From Xylanimonas allomyrinae (GTDB taxonomy: Bacteria; Actinomycetota; Actinomycetes; Actinomycetales; Cellulomonadaceae), in NCBI RefSeq assembly GCF_004135345.1, contig NZ_CP035495.1, forward strand, positions 1,612,001 through 1,676,000: 64,000 nucleotides of DNA, given 5' to 3'. Positions 18,000 to 26,287 of this stretch are shown here, piece by piece. The position numbers and the translations under genes were made by a program. The stretch's first letter is position 1, and each line of letters opens with the position of its first letter. The notes beneath the pieces are model-generated. The model was not told where the DNA came from. It saw only the letters and a program-made list of their open reading frames with translations, and ran no database searches.

Positions 18000-18659
18000 G
18001 TGAACTGGCACATCGTCGCGGACTACGTGCCCCAGTACGGGCGCGCGGTGCTGGTCGTGCTGCGGCTCGCGGCGATCGCGATCGCGGGCTCCCTCGCGGT
18101 CGGGATCGCGGCGGCGCTCGTGCGCCACCACCGGGTACCGGGCGCCGCCCGGCTCGTGGCGGTCTACGTCGAGGTCTCCCGCAACACCCCCTCGATGGTC
18201 CAGCTCTACTTCCTCTACTTCGGCCTGCCGCTGGTCGGGGTCAAGGCCGACGGCTTCACGTGCGCGGCCGTCGGCCTGGTCTTCCTCGGCGGGTCGTACA
18301 TGGCCGAGGCGCTGCGGTCCGGGCTGGAGGCCGTGCGCAAGGGCCAGCTCGACGCGGCCGCCTCGCTCGGGCTCAGCCCACGGCAGACGTTGCTGCGCGT
18401 CACGCTGCCGCAGGCGTTCGCCGTCGCGCTGCCGGCCCTGACCGCCAACGCGATCTTCCTGGTCAAGGAGACGTCGATCGTCTCGGTGATCGCCGTCGTC
18501 GACCTCATGGCCCTCACCCAGAACCTCGTGAGCATGTTCTACACGTCCAACGAGGCCTACCTCCTGCTCGTCGCCTCCTACCTGGTCATCCTGCTGCCGC
18601 TGTCGGTGGCCTTGCGCCTGCTCGAACGGAGGGTGCGCCATGCCTCTTTCGGTTCCTGA
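18000..18659 (+). CDS. Amino-acid ABC transporter permease 1
   Basis: 219-residue inner-membrane subunit of HisM/GlnP type, about five helices. The ATPase-contact EAA loop is visible as EALRSGLEAVRKGQLDAAASLGL. The likely start is the GTG at 18000. Its end overlaps the second permease gene by 20 bp, so the two are coupled and probably form a heterodimer. Confidence 0.92.
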   Translation: MNWHIVADYVPQYGRAVLVVLRLAAIAIAGSLAVGIAAALVRHHRVPGAARLVAVYVEVSRNTPSMVQLYFLYFGLPLVGVKADGFTCAAVGLVFLGGSYMAEALRSGLEAVRKGQLDAAASLGLSPRQTLLRVTLPQAFAVALPALTANAIFLVKETSIVSVIAVVDLMALTQNLVSMFYTSNEAYLLLVASYLVILLPLSVALRLLERRVRHASFGS

Positions 18660-19323
18660 GTGGCTGGTCAGCGCCGGCAACGCCCGGCAGCTCGCCGAGG
18701 GCCTCGGGCTCACCGCGCTGATCGCCCTGGTCTCGGCGGCTGCCTCGATGCTCCTGGGCACCGCGTTCGGGTTCGTCCTCGCCGCGAGGCACCCGGCGGT
18801 CCGTGCGGTGGGGCGTATCTACCTGGAGGCCGTGCGCATCGTCCCGCTCGTCGTCCTGCTCTACCTCGCCTACTACGTGGCATCGGCCGAGCTCGGGCTG
18901 AACGCGTCGAACGTCACCACGTCGATCGTGGTGTTCACCGTCTGGGGCACCGGGGAGTTCGGCGACGTCGTGCGGGGCGCGGTGACCTCGATCCCGCGTC
19001 ACCAGTACGAGTCGGCGCAGGCGCTCGGGCTGTCCACCACGAGCACGTACCTGCGGGTGATCGTCCCGCAGTCGGTGCGCCGGGTCGCGCCGGCGGCGAT
19101 CAACCTGGTCACCCGCATGATCAAGACGACGTCGCTGTGCGCCTTCATCTCCGTCGCCGAGGTCATGACGGTCGGGCGCCAGATCGTGTCGGTGGCCAAC
19201 CAGTCGTTCCAGCACCCGCAGGCGCCGTTCGTCGTCTACGCCGTCGTGATGGTCCTGTACTTCCTGCTGTGCTGGCCGATCTCGCGTGGCGCCCAGAGGC
19301 TCGAACGGGTCTGGGCCACATAG
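18640..19323 (+). CDS. Amino-acid ABC transporter permease 2
   Basis: 227-residue partner of the preceding permease. EAA loop EFGDVVRGAVTSIPRHQYESAQALGL. Completes the operon: leader peptide, SBP1, ATPase, SBP2, permease 1, permease 2. Ends 46 bp before the ArsR-fusion gene, whose own operator sits in the gap. Confidence 0.92.
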   Translation: MPLSVPEWLVSAGNARQLAEGLGLTALIALVSAAASMLLGTAFGFVLAARHPAVRAVGRIYLEAVRIVPLVVLLYLAYYVASAELGLNASNVTTSIVVFTVWGTGEFGDVVRGAVTSIPRHQYESAQALGLSTTSTYLRVIVPQSVRRVAPAAINLVTRMIKTTSLCAFISVAEVMTVGRQIVSVANQSFQHPQAPFVVYAVVMVLYFLLCWPISRGAQRLERVWAT

Positions 19324-19353
19324 CGGGAGCCGGTTGACCGCACGAGATACCTC

Positions 19354-19367
19354 AGTCAAACTTGACT
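19354..19367 (+). promoter_or_regulatory. ArsR-type operator
   Basis: AGTCAA-AC-TTGACT is an inverted repeat ending 2 bp before the ATG of the ArsR fusion gene. TCAA/TTGA half-sites are typical ArsR/SmtB operators. Its position would block transcription initiation of the gene itself. Confidence 0.55.
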
Positions 19368-19369
19368 CT

Positions 19370-20038
19370 ATGACCGTTGAGGCAACGGCGGACCTCACCC
19401 GGCGGGCCGCCGTCCACGCCGCGCTCGGCGACCCCGCCCGGCTGCGGATCGTCGACACCCTCACGCTCGGCGACGCCTCGCCGAGCGAGCTCATGCAGGT
19501 GCTCGGCATCACGTCCAACCTCCTGTCGCACCACCTCGGCGTGCTGCGCGACGCGGGCCTGGTCACGTCCCACCGCTCGCAGGGCGACGGCCGGCGCCAG
19601 TACGTGCGCCTGCGTGCCGGCGCCCTCGCGCTCGCCCTGCCGTCGGTGCCCGCGCCGACGCGCGTGCTGTTCGTGTGCAGCGCCAACTCCGCCCGCTCCC
19701 ACCTGGCCGCGGCACTGTGGCGCCAGGCGTCGCCCGTCCCGGCGGCCTCCGCGGGCACCCGCCCCGCGGCGGTCATCCACCCGGGCGCCCGGGAGGTCGC
19801 CCGCCGGCGCCACCTCGACCTCCCGACCGTCGCACCGCGCCGGCTCGACGACGTCGCCGCGGACGGCGACCTCGTCGTCACGGTCTGCGACCTCGCGCAC
19901 GAGGAGGCCGCCGTCCGCGGCGACCTGCACTGGTCGATCCCCGACCCCGTCCGCGTGGGCACCCCGGCGGCGTTCGACGCCGCCTACGACGAGCTGTCGG
20001 CGCGCGTCCGGGCCCTGGCCGCCCGCCTGGCCGCGTGA
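19370..20038 (+). CDS. ArsR regulator fused to LMW phosphatase-type arsenate reductase
   Basis: 222-residue two-domain protein. Residues 1-90: ArsR-like winged helix (HAALGDPARLRIVDTL, TSNLLSHHLGVLRDAGLV). Residues 97-220: low-molecular-weight tyrosine phosphatase fold with the P-loop FVCSANSARS, giving the C-x5-R-S signature (Cys103, Arg109, Ser110), the fold of thioredoxin- or mycothiol-linked arsenate reductases. No Cys pair typical of As(III) sensing is in the ArsR part. The fusion could link transcription to arsenate reduction or to another oxyanion or phosphotyrosine signal. Followed by the flavoprotein gene after 49 bp. Confidence 0.85.
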   Translation: MTVEATADLTRRAAVHAALGDPARLRIVDTLTLGDASPSELMQVLGITSNLLSHHLGVLRDAGLVTSHRSQGDGRRQYVRLRAGALALALPSVPAPTRVLFVCSANSARSHLAAALWRQASPVPAASAGTRPAAVIHPGAREVARRRHLDLPTVAPRRLDDVAADGDLVVTVCDLAHEEAAVRGDLHWSIPDPVRVGTPAAFDAAYDELSARVRALAARLAA

Positions 20039-20087
20039 GCACCACCCGTCAGCGGCTCGTCGCGGCCGCGCACCCCCGGAAGGCACC

Positions 20088-21785
20088 ATGACCAGCACCG
20101 GCACCGCCACCCCCGTCACGATCGTCGTCGTGGGCTCGGTCGCGGCAGGGACCTCCGCCGCCGCGAAGGCCCGCCGCAACACCGAGTCGGCGCGCATCAC
20201 GATCTACGAGCGCGACCACGACATCTCCTACTCGGGCTGCGGCCTGCCGTACTTCGTGGGCGGCGCCGTCGCGAGCATCGACGCGCTGACCCCGCGCACC
20301 CCCGCCTGGTTCGCCAAGCGCTACGGCGTGGACGTACGCACGGGGCACGAGGTGGTCTCGGTCGACGCCGCGGCGCGCACCGTCGAGGTGCGCGACCTGG
20401 CGACCGGCGAGACGTTCACCGACACCTACGACGAGCTCGTCCTGGCGACGGGCGTGCACCCCGTCGTCCCGGCGGTCCCCGGCATCCCGGCCCCAGGCGT
20501 GTTCACCGTGCGCACCCCGCAGGACGCCCGCGACATCGACGCCTGGATCCGGGACCGCGACGCGCGCGCCGCCGTCGTCGTCGGTGCCGGGTACATCGGG
20601 CTGGAGATGGCCGAGCAGCTCGTCCACCGGGGGCTGGACGTCACCGTCGTGGAGGCGCTGCCGCACGCGATGGCCCGCCTCGACCCCGACATGTCGGCGC
20701 GCGTCGACGCGCAGCTGCGCGCGCACGGCGTCGACCTGCGGACCCGGACGGCACTGACGGCCGTCGAGGCCACGGCCGACGGCGTGACCGGCGTCGTCGT
20801 GCGCGACGGCGCCGGGGAGGCACGCATCGCCGCCGACCTGGTGGTCGTGGCCGTGGGCGTGCGCCCGAACACCGACCTCGCCGTGCAGGCGGGCGTGCGG
20901 CTCGGGCCCACGGGAGCGATCGCCGTCGACCGCCGCCAGCACACCTCGGTGGCGCACGTGTGGGCGGCGGGCGACGTCGCCGAGTCGTTCGACCTCGTCA
21001 CCGGCGAGCCGGCCTGGGTGCCGCTCGGGTCGACGGCGAACAAGACCGGCCGCATCCTCGGCGACGCGATCACGGGCGGGCCGCTGGAGCATCGCGGCAT
21101 CCTGGGCACGTCGATCGTGCGCGTCTTCGACCTGGGCGTCGGGGGCACGGGTCTGACCGAGACGGCCGCGCGCGCGGCCGGGTACGACGTCGAGGTGCTG
21201 CACAACATCAAGCCCGACCGCCCCGAGTACCTGGGCGGGCGGCCGCTGGTCATCAAGGCCGTCGCCGACCGGGCGACCGGGCGCCTGCTCGGCGCGCAGG
21301 TGATCGGCTCGTCGGGCGCCGACAAGCGTCTCGACGTCCTCGCCACGGCCATCACGTTCGGCGCCGACGTCGCCGACCTGTTCCACCTCGACCTGGCCTA
21401 CTCCCCCGCCTTCGCGACGACCAAGGACCCGGTGCACTACACGGGCATGGCCCTCGACGGCGCGATCCACGGCCGGACCCCGTTGCTGACCCCCGCCGAG
21501 CTCGTCGCCCGCCGCGGGGCGGGCGAGACGATCCAGGTCGTGGACGTGCGGGGCGCGAAGGACCGGGCCCAGGGGTACGTCGACGGCTCGGTGCACATCC
21601 CGCTCGCCGAGCTGCGCGAGCGGGCCGCCGAGCTCGACCCGGCCCTGGTCACCGTGACGTACTGCAACAAGGGCGTCACCGGCAACGCCGGTCAGAACGT
21701 GCTGCGCAACCTCGGCTTCGATCGGGTCTACAACCTGTCGGGCGGCCACCAGAACTACCGGGCGTTCGTCGAGGCCCGTCCCTGA
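20088..21785 (+). CDS. CoA-disulfide reductase-like FAD enzyme with rhodanese domain
   Basis: 565-residue flavoprotein. N-terminal pyridine-nucleotide disulfide oxidoreductase of the CoADR/Nox class with a single redox Cys (SYSGCGLPYF, Cys51), FAD motif VVGSVAAGTSAAAKARR, NAD motif AVVVGAGYIGLEMAE and VWAAGDVAE. The last ~100 residues are a rhodanese domain, IQVVDVRGAKDRAQGYVDGS, with active-site loop YCNKGVTGN. Such fusions reduce CoA- or bacillithiol-type persulfides and disulfides. Between two ArsR-type genes, it may handle sulfur or arsenic thiol chemistry. Reaction inferred from family. Confidence 0.88.
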   Translation: MTSTGTATPVTIVVVGSVAAGTSAAAKARRNTESARITIYERDHDISYSGCGLPYFVGGAVASIDALTPRTPAWFAKRYGVDVRTGHEVVSVDAAARTVEVRDLATGETFTDTYDELVLATGVHPVVPAVPGIPAPGVFTVRTPQDARDIDAWIRDRDARAAVVVGAGYIGLEMAEQLVHRGLDVTVVEALPHAMARLDPDMSARVDAQLRAHGVDLRTRTALTAVEATADGVTGVVVRDGAGEARIAADLVVVAVGVRPNTDLAVQAGVRLGPTGAIAVDRRQHTSVAHVWAAGDVAESFDLVTGEPAWVPLGSTANKTGRILGDAITGGPLEHRGILGTSIVRVFDLGVGGTGLTETAARAAGYDVEVLHNIKPDRPEYLGGRPLVIKAVADRATGRLLGAQVIGSSGADKRLDVLATAITFGADVADLFHLDLAYSPAFATTKDPVHYTGMALDGAIHGRTPLLTPAELVARRGAGETIQVVDVRGAKDRAQGYVDGSVHIPLAELRERAAELDPALVTVTYCNKGVTGNAGQNVLRNLGFDRVYNLSGGHQNYRAFVEARP

Positions 21786-21803
21786 ACCACGCGCCCGTCG
21801 ACG

Positions 21804-21825
21804 CCCATCGACGCCCGTCGATGGG
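21804..21825. promoter_or_regulatory. Inverted repeat upstream of arsR
   Basis: CCCATCGACG-CC-CGTCGATGGG is a near-perfect 22-bp palindrome 17 bp before the ArsR ATG and 18 bp after the flavoprotein stop. It could be an operator for the downstream regulator or a terminator for the upstream gene. Confidence 0.45.
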
Positions 21826-21842
21826 CATGGGAGGATGACACC

Positions 21843-22229
21843 ATGACGACGTCGCTCCCCCTGGTCGGCACCACGAGCGACGCGTGCGGCCGTCCGGCCG
21901 CCGCCGGCCTCGGCGCCGAGCAGGCCGGCGCCGTCGCCCGGACGTTCAAGGCGCTGAGCGACCCCGCACGCGTGCGGCTGCTGTCGATCATCGCCGCAGC
22001 CCCCGAGGGCGACGCGTGCATCTGCGACCTCACGGAGCCGGTCGGGCTGTCCCAGCCCACGGTGTCCCACCACATGAAGCTCCTGGCCGAGGCCGGGCTG
22101 GTCACGCGTGAGCAGCGCGGGCGCTGGGCCCACTACGCCGTCGCTCCGGGGGCCCGGGCGCTGCTCGCGGCGTCGGCCGACGCGGCCCTCCAGCCTGCCG
22201 ATGTCGCCGGTGCTGCCGAGCGATCCTGA
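21843..22229 (+). CDS. ArsR-family repressor, As(III)-type
   Basis: 128-residue winged-helix repressor. GDACICDLTEPVGLSQPTVSHHMKLLAEAGLV contains the C-x-C pair directly ahead of the recognition helix, the thiolate site of actinobacterial arsenite sensors. GGGAGGA ribosome site. No arsenite pump (ArsB/Acr3) is in the window, so its target is unknown; the upstream flavoprotein and ArsR-fusion genes are candidates. Confidence 0.9.
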   Translation: MTTSLPLVGTTSDACGRPAAAGLGAEQAGAVARTFKALSDPARVRLLSIIAAAPEGDACICDLTEPVGLSQPTVSHHMKLLAEAGLVTREQRGRWAHYAVAPGARALLAASADAALQPADVAGAAERS

Positions 22230-22286
22230 GCGAATCCCGGCAGCTCGCTTGACACCGCACGCGAGCTCTCGCAGGATGGCCACATC

Positions 22287-22303
22287 GGAATGACAATCAT
22301 TCC
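22287..22303 (+). promoter_or_regulatory. Zur box
   Basis: GGAATGA-CAA-TCATTCC, a perfect 7+7 palindrome with 3-nt spacer, matches the AATGA-nAA-TCATT core of actinobacterial Zur sites. It stands in an AT-rich island (22283-22310) upstream of the small His/Cys-rich frame and the ZnuA-like operon, so zinc-responsive repression of the whole locus is predicted. Confidence 0.75.
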
Positions 22304-22351
22304 CATTTAGACCGTCCTCTCCTGCCCGCTCTTCTCTTTGGGGGTGACCAC

Positions 22352-22558
22352 GTGACCTGGCTCGACACCGAGGCCCTGCGCCCTCACGCCCACACGCGCG
22401 GCCACCTGGCCGCCGGCGCGGCCCTGCGCTGCGGCTGCGGGTCCGACGCCCTGGACACCCCGGCCGCCACGCACGCGTGCCCGGCGGCACGCTGGGAGCC
22501 CGTGCGCCGCCAGCTCACCGGCTGGGTTCGCGCCCGGCTGATCTACTCCTCCCGGTAG
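22352..22558 (+). CDS. Small His/Cys-rich protein in the Zur-controlled leader
   Basis: 68-residue frame, GTG start with a GGGGGTGA site 7 nt upstream. It contains HAHTRGH near residue 12, then RCGCGS and a third Cys, an arrangement able to bind a metal ion; no family is recognised. It lies 48 bp downstream of the Zur box and is the first frame of the predicted transcript. Either a zinc-responsive small protein or a fortuitous GC-rich frame. Confidence 0.4.
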   Translation: MTWLDTEALRPHAHTRGHLAAGAALRCGCGSDALDTPAATHACPAARWEPVRRQLTGWVRARLIYSSR

Positions 22559-22660
22559 CCGTCGCACCGCCGCGACGCCCGCGCCCCCGGACGGGCGCAC
22601 CGCCTGCCGCAACGACCAGGCCCACCGTCGCCCACCGTCGCACCGCGCCCCACCACCGCG

Positions 22661-22758
22661 CCCACCCTCGCGTCCCGCGACAGCACCCACCCTCGCGTCC
22701 CGCGACAGCACCCACCCTCGCGTCCCGCGACAGCACCCACCCTCGCGTCCCGCGACAG
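22661..22758 (+). repeat. Four tandem 25-bp repeats with internal hairpin
   Basis: The unit (about CCCACCCTCGCGTCCCGCGA plus CAGCA) occurs four times head to tail; the last copy differs in its final two bases. Each contains TCGCG-TCC-CGCGA, a 5-bp stem with 3-nt loop. The array lies in the untranslated leader just ahead of the ZnuA-like gene and could influence mRNA folding or stability. Confidence 0.9.
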
Positions 22759-22782
22759 GGGACCCCCGACCCGGAGACCTCC

Positions 22783-24375
22783 GTGCGCCCTGCCCGGCCC
22801 CGGCGTGCCCTCGCCGCCCTCGCCGCCCTCACCCTGCCCCTGACCGCCTGCACCGCCCGGCCCACCCTCCCCGCCGACGGCGCGCGCCTGCGCGTGGTCA
22901 CGACGACCGGCCTGCTGCGCGACCTGGTGCAGCACGTGGCGGGCGAGCGCGCCGTCGTCGTCTCGCTCGTGCCCGACGGCGGCGACCCGCACACCTACGA
23001 GCCCACGCTGCGCGACGCCCGCAACGTGGTCTACGCCGACGTGGCGTTCAGCAACTACGCGCTGCTCGAGGAGCACGCCGTCATCAAGACGCTCGACGCC
23101 AACCTGCGCCCCGACGCCGTGAGCGTGTCGCTGGCCGAGGAGTCGGTCAAGTACGCGGCCGAGCTGATCCCGCTCGTCGAGGACGTCACGCTCGACACCG
23201 TGTGGCTGGGCCTGCGCGTGCAGGGCACCGGGGAGCACCTCGGCGCCACGCGGTCGTCCCAGGTGCTCGTCTCGGCGGTCGGCGCGACCGGGCCCGGCAA
23301 CGTGTTCGCCTACCTCACGGGCACCTTCGGGGACACCGACGTGTACATCGACTCGTCCGACGGCTTCGACGCCGCCGACGGGTACGAGCACGACACCGTC
23401 GCCCTGCCCGCCGACGCGCACACGCACCTGTCGTGGGCGTTCACCGAACCGGGCCTCTACACCCTCACGCTGCGCGCCCGGCTCCAGGTCGACCCCACCA
23501 CCCGGCCCGTCGGCCTGGGCGAGGAGACGTTCACCTTCGCCGTCGGCGTCGACCCCGCCGCGGCGCGCCCCGGCGCCGTCGTGCTCGACCGCGGGCACGC
23601 CGACCTCACGGCCGGACTGGGGGACGCCGCGACGCCGCCCGGCCTGGGCGTGCGCCACGACCCCGAGGGCGGCGGCGACCACACGCAGCGGACGCTCGGT
23701 GCGGGCGACGTCGTCGTCGACGTGCCCGCCAAGGCGCTCGACGAGATCCCCGCCGGGCCGCAGTTCCGGTTCCTCGGCACGCCGGGCGACCAGGTCTACC
23801 AGCTCCCCCAGGCCGTGCTGGGCAAGCACGTGCACGGCGAGATCGACCCCCACCTGTGGCAGGACGCGCGCAACGGGATGGCCTACGCGCAGCTCGTGCG
23901 CGACACGCTGACCGCCGCCGATCCCGCCGGCGCCGCCGTGTACCGCGCCAACACCGACGCCTACCTGGCCGAGCTCACGGCCGCCGACGACGAGGCGCGC
24001 GCCCTGCTCGCCGCTGTCCCCGCCCACCGCCGCCACCTGGTCACGACGCACGACGCGTTCGCCTACCTCGCCCACGCCTACGGCCTGCACGTGGCCGGGT
24101 TCGTGACACCGCACCCGGCGGCCGAGCCGTCGCTCGCCGACCGCCGCAAGCTCGCGGCGACGCTGCGCACGCTCGACGTGCCGGCCGTGTTCCTCGAACC
24201 CAACCTCGCGGCGCGCTCGGCGACGCTCACCGACGTCGCCGCCGAGCAGGGCGTGGCCGTGTGCCCCATCTACGGCGACACGCTCGACGACCGCGTGCGC
24301 ACCTACGCCGACCTCGTGCGCTTCAACGCCCGCTCGATCCACGACTGCCTGACCCGACCCGACAGGACGACCTGA
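22783..24375 (+). CDS. ZnuA-like metal-binding lipoprotein with inserted surface (choice-of-anchor M) domain
   Basis: 530-residue receptor of an anchored-repeat ABC transporter. GTG start after GGAGA; lipobox LTAC (Cys23). The two ZnuA lobes are kept with the metal ligands His70 (GDPHTYEP), His357 (IDPHLWQD), His423 (THDAF) and Asp499 (YGDTLDD). Between them, about residues 130-255, an extra domain is inserted (LDTVWLGLRV..., SGDSDVYID-like turn, HTHLSWAFTEPGLYTLTL with His213 and His215) that is homologous to the domain of the three surface proteins encoded downstream. This is the family known as anchored repeat-type ABC transporter substrate-binding subunit. Its stop overlaps the next start (TGATG). 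Zinc is the likely substrate given the upstream Zur box. Confidence 0.92.
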   Translation: MRPARPRRALAALAALTLPLTACTARPTLPADGARLRVVTTTGLLRDLVQHVAGERAVVVSLVPDGGDPHTYEPTLRDARNVVYADVAFSNYALLEEHAVIKTLDANLRPDAVSVSLAEESVKYAAELIPLVEDVTLDTVWLGLRVQGTGEHLGATRSSQVLVSAVGATGPGNVFAYLTGTFGDTDVYIDSSDGFDAADGYEHDTVALPADAHTHLSWAFTEPGLYTLTLRARLQVDPTTRPVGLGEETFTFAVGVDPAAARPGAVVLDRGHADLTAGLGDAATPPGLGVRHDPEGGGDHTQRTLGAGDVVVDVPAKALDEIPAGPQFRFLGTPGDQVYQLPQAVLGKHVHGEIDPHLWQDARNGMAYAQLVRDTLTAADPAGAAVYRANTDAYLAELTAADDEARALLAAVPAHRRHLVTTHDAFAYLAHAYGLHVAGFVTPHPAAEPSLADRRKLAATLRTLDVPAVFLEPNLAARSATLTDVAAEQGVAVCPIYGDTLDDRVRTYADLVRFNARSIHDCLTRPDRTT

Positions 24376-25544
24376 TGCCCCTTGCCGCCCCTCGCCCCGC
24401 GGCGGCCGCACTCGCCGCGGCCCTGCTGGCCCTCACCGCACCCGCGTCCCCCGCGGGCGCCGCGACGGCCCCGCCGGACGACGACCCCGCCCTGGACCAG
24501 ACGCTCGCGACCGACCAGCCCGTCGCGCACGGCGAGCACGTGCTGTCGCAGGGGCACGTGGACCTCGGCCCGCGATTCGACGGCGGTCGATGGAGCCTGC
24601 TCGTGCACGACGACGCCGCGAAGGCGGGCGGCACGAGCGTGTGGCGCCACCCCGACGACGTCGTGCTCCAGGTCGCGGACGCCGCGGCGGCCCAGGTGCC
24701 CGACGACCCGGCGTACGGGTTCCTGGGCGCCGCCCCCGGCGCCCAGGTCTGGGTGCTGCCGCAGACCCAGGACCCCGACGTGGTGTGGCTGGGCTGGAAC
24801 ACCCAGGACCCCGAGGTCATGGCGCGCATCGACCGCGGGGTCACGCTGTCGCTCGCCGGCGTCCAGGGCCCCGGGGACGTGACCGTGTACCTGCAGTCGG
24901 GCAGCTTCGGCGAGCCCGACGTCCTGGCCGACTCGCGCTCGGCGGAGCCCGGCCGGATCTGGGTCGACGTCAACACGCACACGCATGCGAGCTGGGTGTT
25001 CACGCAGCCGGGGGTGTACCTCGTCGCGCTGCGCGCCGAGGCCACCCTGATCGACGGGACGGACGTGAGCGACACGCGGGTGCTGCGGTTCGCGGTCGGC
25101 TCGGCCACTTCCGTCGCCCAGGCGCGATCCGCGGCCTGGCGGGGCGAGGTGCCCGGCGGCGCGGACCCGGCCGCGCGCGCGGCCGACGGCGACGACGGGG
25201 CGAGCCTGCCCGTGCTCGCGACGCGCGACGGCATCGCGCCCGTGCTCCTCACGGTCGGCGCGCTGGCGGGCCTCGTCCTGGCCGGCGCCGTCGTCCTCGG
25301 GGCGCGCGGGCGCCGCGCGCGGGCCCGGGCGCTGACCGCGCGCGGCACCGCGGCCGGACCCGGCGACCCGGCGCCCGGCGACGACTCGGCACCTGCTGGT
25401 GACCCCGCCGACGGCCCGGCACCTGCTGGTGACCCGGCCGACGCCGCGGCCGACCGTGCGCCCGGCGACGAGCGCGCCGCGCGCGGGTCCGCCGGTCACG
25501 GGCGCGCCGACCGGTCGCCCGGCGCGCCCGGGGACGCGCGGTGA
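24375..25544 (+). CDS. Secreted membrane-anchored choice-of-anchor M domain protein
   Basis: 389 residues: signal peptide 1-30; anchored-repeat domain about 55-240 (HVLSQGHVDLGPRFDGGRWSLLVHDD, VVWLGWNTQDPEVM, THTHASWVFTQPGVYLVAL with His202, His204, Trp207); membrane helix around 290-310 (VLLTVGALAGLVLAGAVVLG); and a cytoplasmic tail with APAGDPADG repeats. The domain should face the outside. The gene sits between receptor and ATPase and overlaps both, so it is very likely a structural part of the transporter system. Confidence 0.88.
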   Translation: MPLAAPRPAAAALAAALLALTAPASPAGAATAPPDDDPALDQTLATDQPVAHGEHVLSQGHVDLGPRFDGGRWSLLVHDDAAKAGGTSVWRHPDDVVLQVADAAAAQVPDDPAYGFLGAAPGAQVWVLPQTQDPDVVWLGWNTQDPEVMARIDRGVTLSLAGVQGPGDVTVYLQSGSFGEPDVLADSRSAEPGRIWVDVNTHTHASWVFTQPGVYLVALRAEATLIDGTDVSDTRVLRFAVGSATSVAQARSAAWRGEVPGGADPAARAADGDDGASLPVLATRDGIAPVLLTVGALAGLVLAGAVVLGARGRRARARALTARGTAAGPGDPAPGDDSAPAGDPADGPAPAGDPADAAADRAPGDERAARGSAGHGRADRSPGAPGDAR

Positions 25545-26287
25545 CCGCGCTGGACGTCCGGCACGCGGACGTGGACCTCGGGGGTGCGCGTGTGCTCCAC
25601 GACGTGTCGCTGCGCGTGGACCAGGGCGAGCTGGTCGGGCTGCTCGGCCCCAACGGGGCGGGCAAGACCACGCTGCTGCGCACCGTGCTCGGCCTCCAGC
25701 CCGTCCGGAGCGGGTCCGTGCTCGTCGCGGGGCGCCCGGCGCGGCCGGGACGCACCCCGGTCGGGTACGTGCCCCAGCGGCACGACTTCGCCTGGGACTT
25801 CCCGATCTGCGTGGCCGACGCCGTCCTGACCGGGCTGACGGGACGGCTCGGGCCGGTGCGCCGCCCCGGGGTACGGCACTGGGAGGCGGTGGCGGACGCG
25901 CTCGACCGTGTGCGCCTGACCGCGCTCGCCGAACGGCCCGTCGGCCAGCTCTCGGGCGGGCAACGTCAGCGGGTGCTGGTCGCGCGGGCGCTCGCGCTGC
26001 GCCCGCAGGTGCTGCTGCTCGACGAGCCGTTCACGGGCCTGGACCTGCCGACGCAGGAGCTGCTGACGGCGCTGTTCGCCGATCTCGCGCACGAGGGCCG
26101 GGCCGTGCTCATGGCGACCCACGACCTGCTCGGGGCGCTCGCCGCGTGCGACCGTGTCGCGCTGCTGCACCGCACCGTGATCGCCGCCGGCACGCCCGCG
26201 ACGCTCGCCGCCGACACCGCCGCGTGGACGACGGCGTTCGGCGTGGGGCCCGACAGCCCGCTCCTGCGCGCACTGCGGGCGGTGTGA
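25541..26287 (+). CDS. Metal ABC transporter ATP-binding protein (anchored-repeat type)
   Basis: 248-residue ZnuC-like ATPase. Walker A GPNGAGKTTLL, Q-loop GYVPQRHDFAWDFPI, signature LSGGQRQR, Walker B VLLLDEPFTGLD, switch His MATHDLLGA. The PQRHDFAWDFP stretch is characteristic of Mn/Zn-type ATPases. GTGA overlap with the upstream gene and TGATG overlap with the permease. Confidence 0.94.
   Translation: MTALDVRHADVDLGGARVLHDVSLRVDQGELVGLLGPNGAGKTTLLRTVLGLQPVRSGSVLVAGRPARPGRTPVGYVPQRHDFAWDFPICVADAVLTGLTGRLGPVRRPGVRHWEAVADALDRVRLTALAERPVGQLSGGQRQRVLVARALALRPQVLLLDEPFTGLDLPTQELLTALFADLAHEGRAVLMATHDLLGALAACDRVALLHRTVIAAGTPATLAADTAAWTTAFGVGPDSPLLRALRAV

Noticed and set aside
22661-22758. Possible CRISPR array
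   Set aside because: The 25-bp units follow one another directly without spacers, and there are no cas genes; it is a simple tandem repeat.
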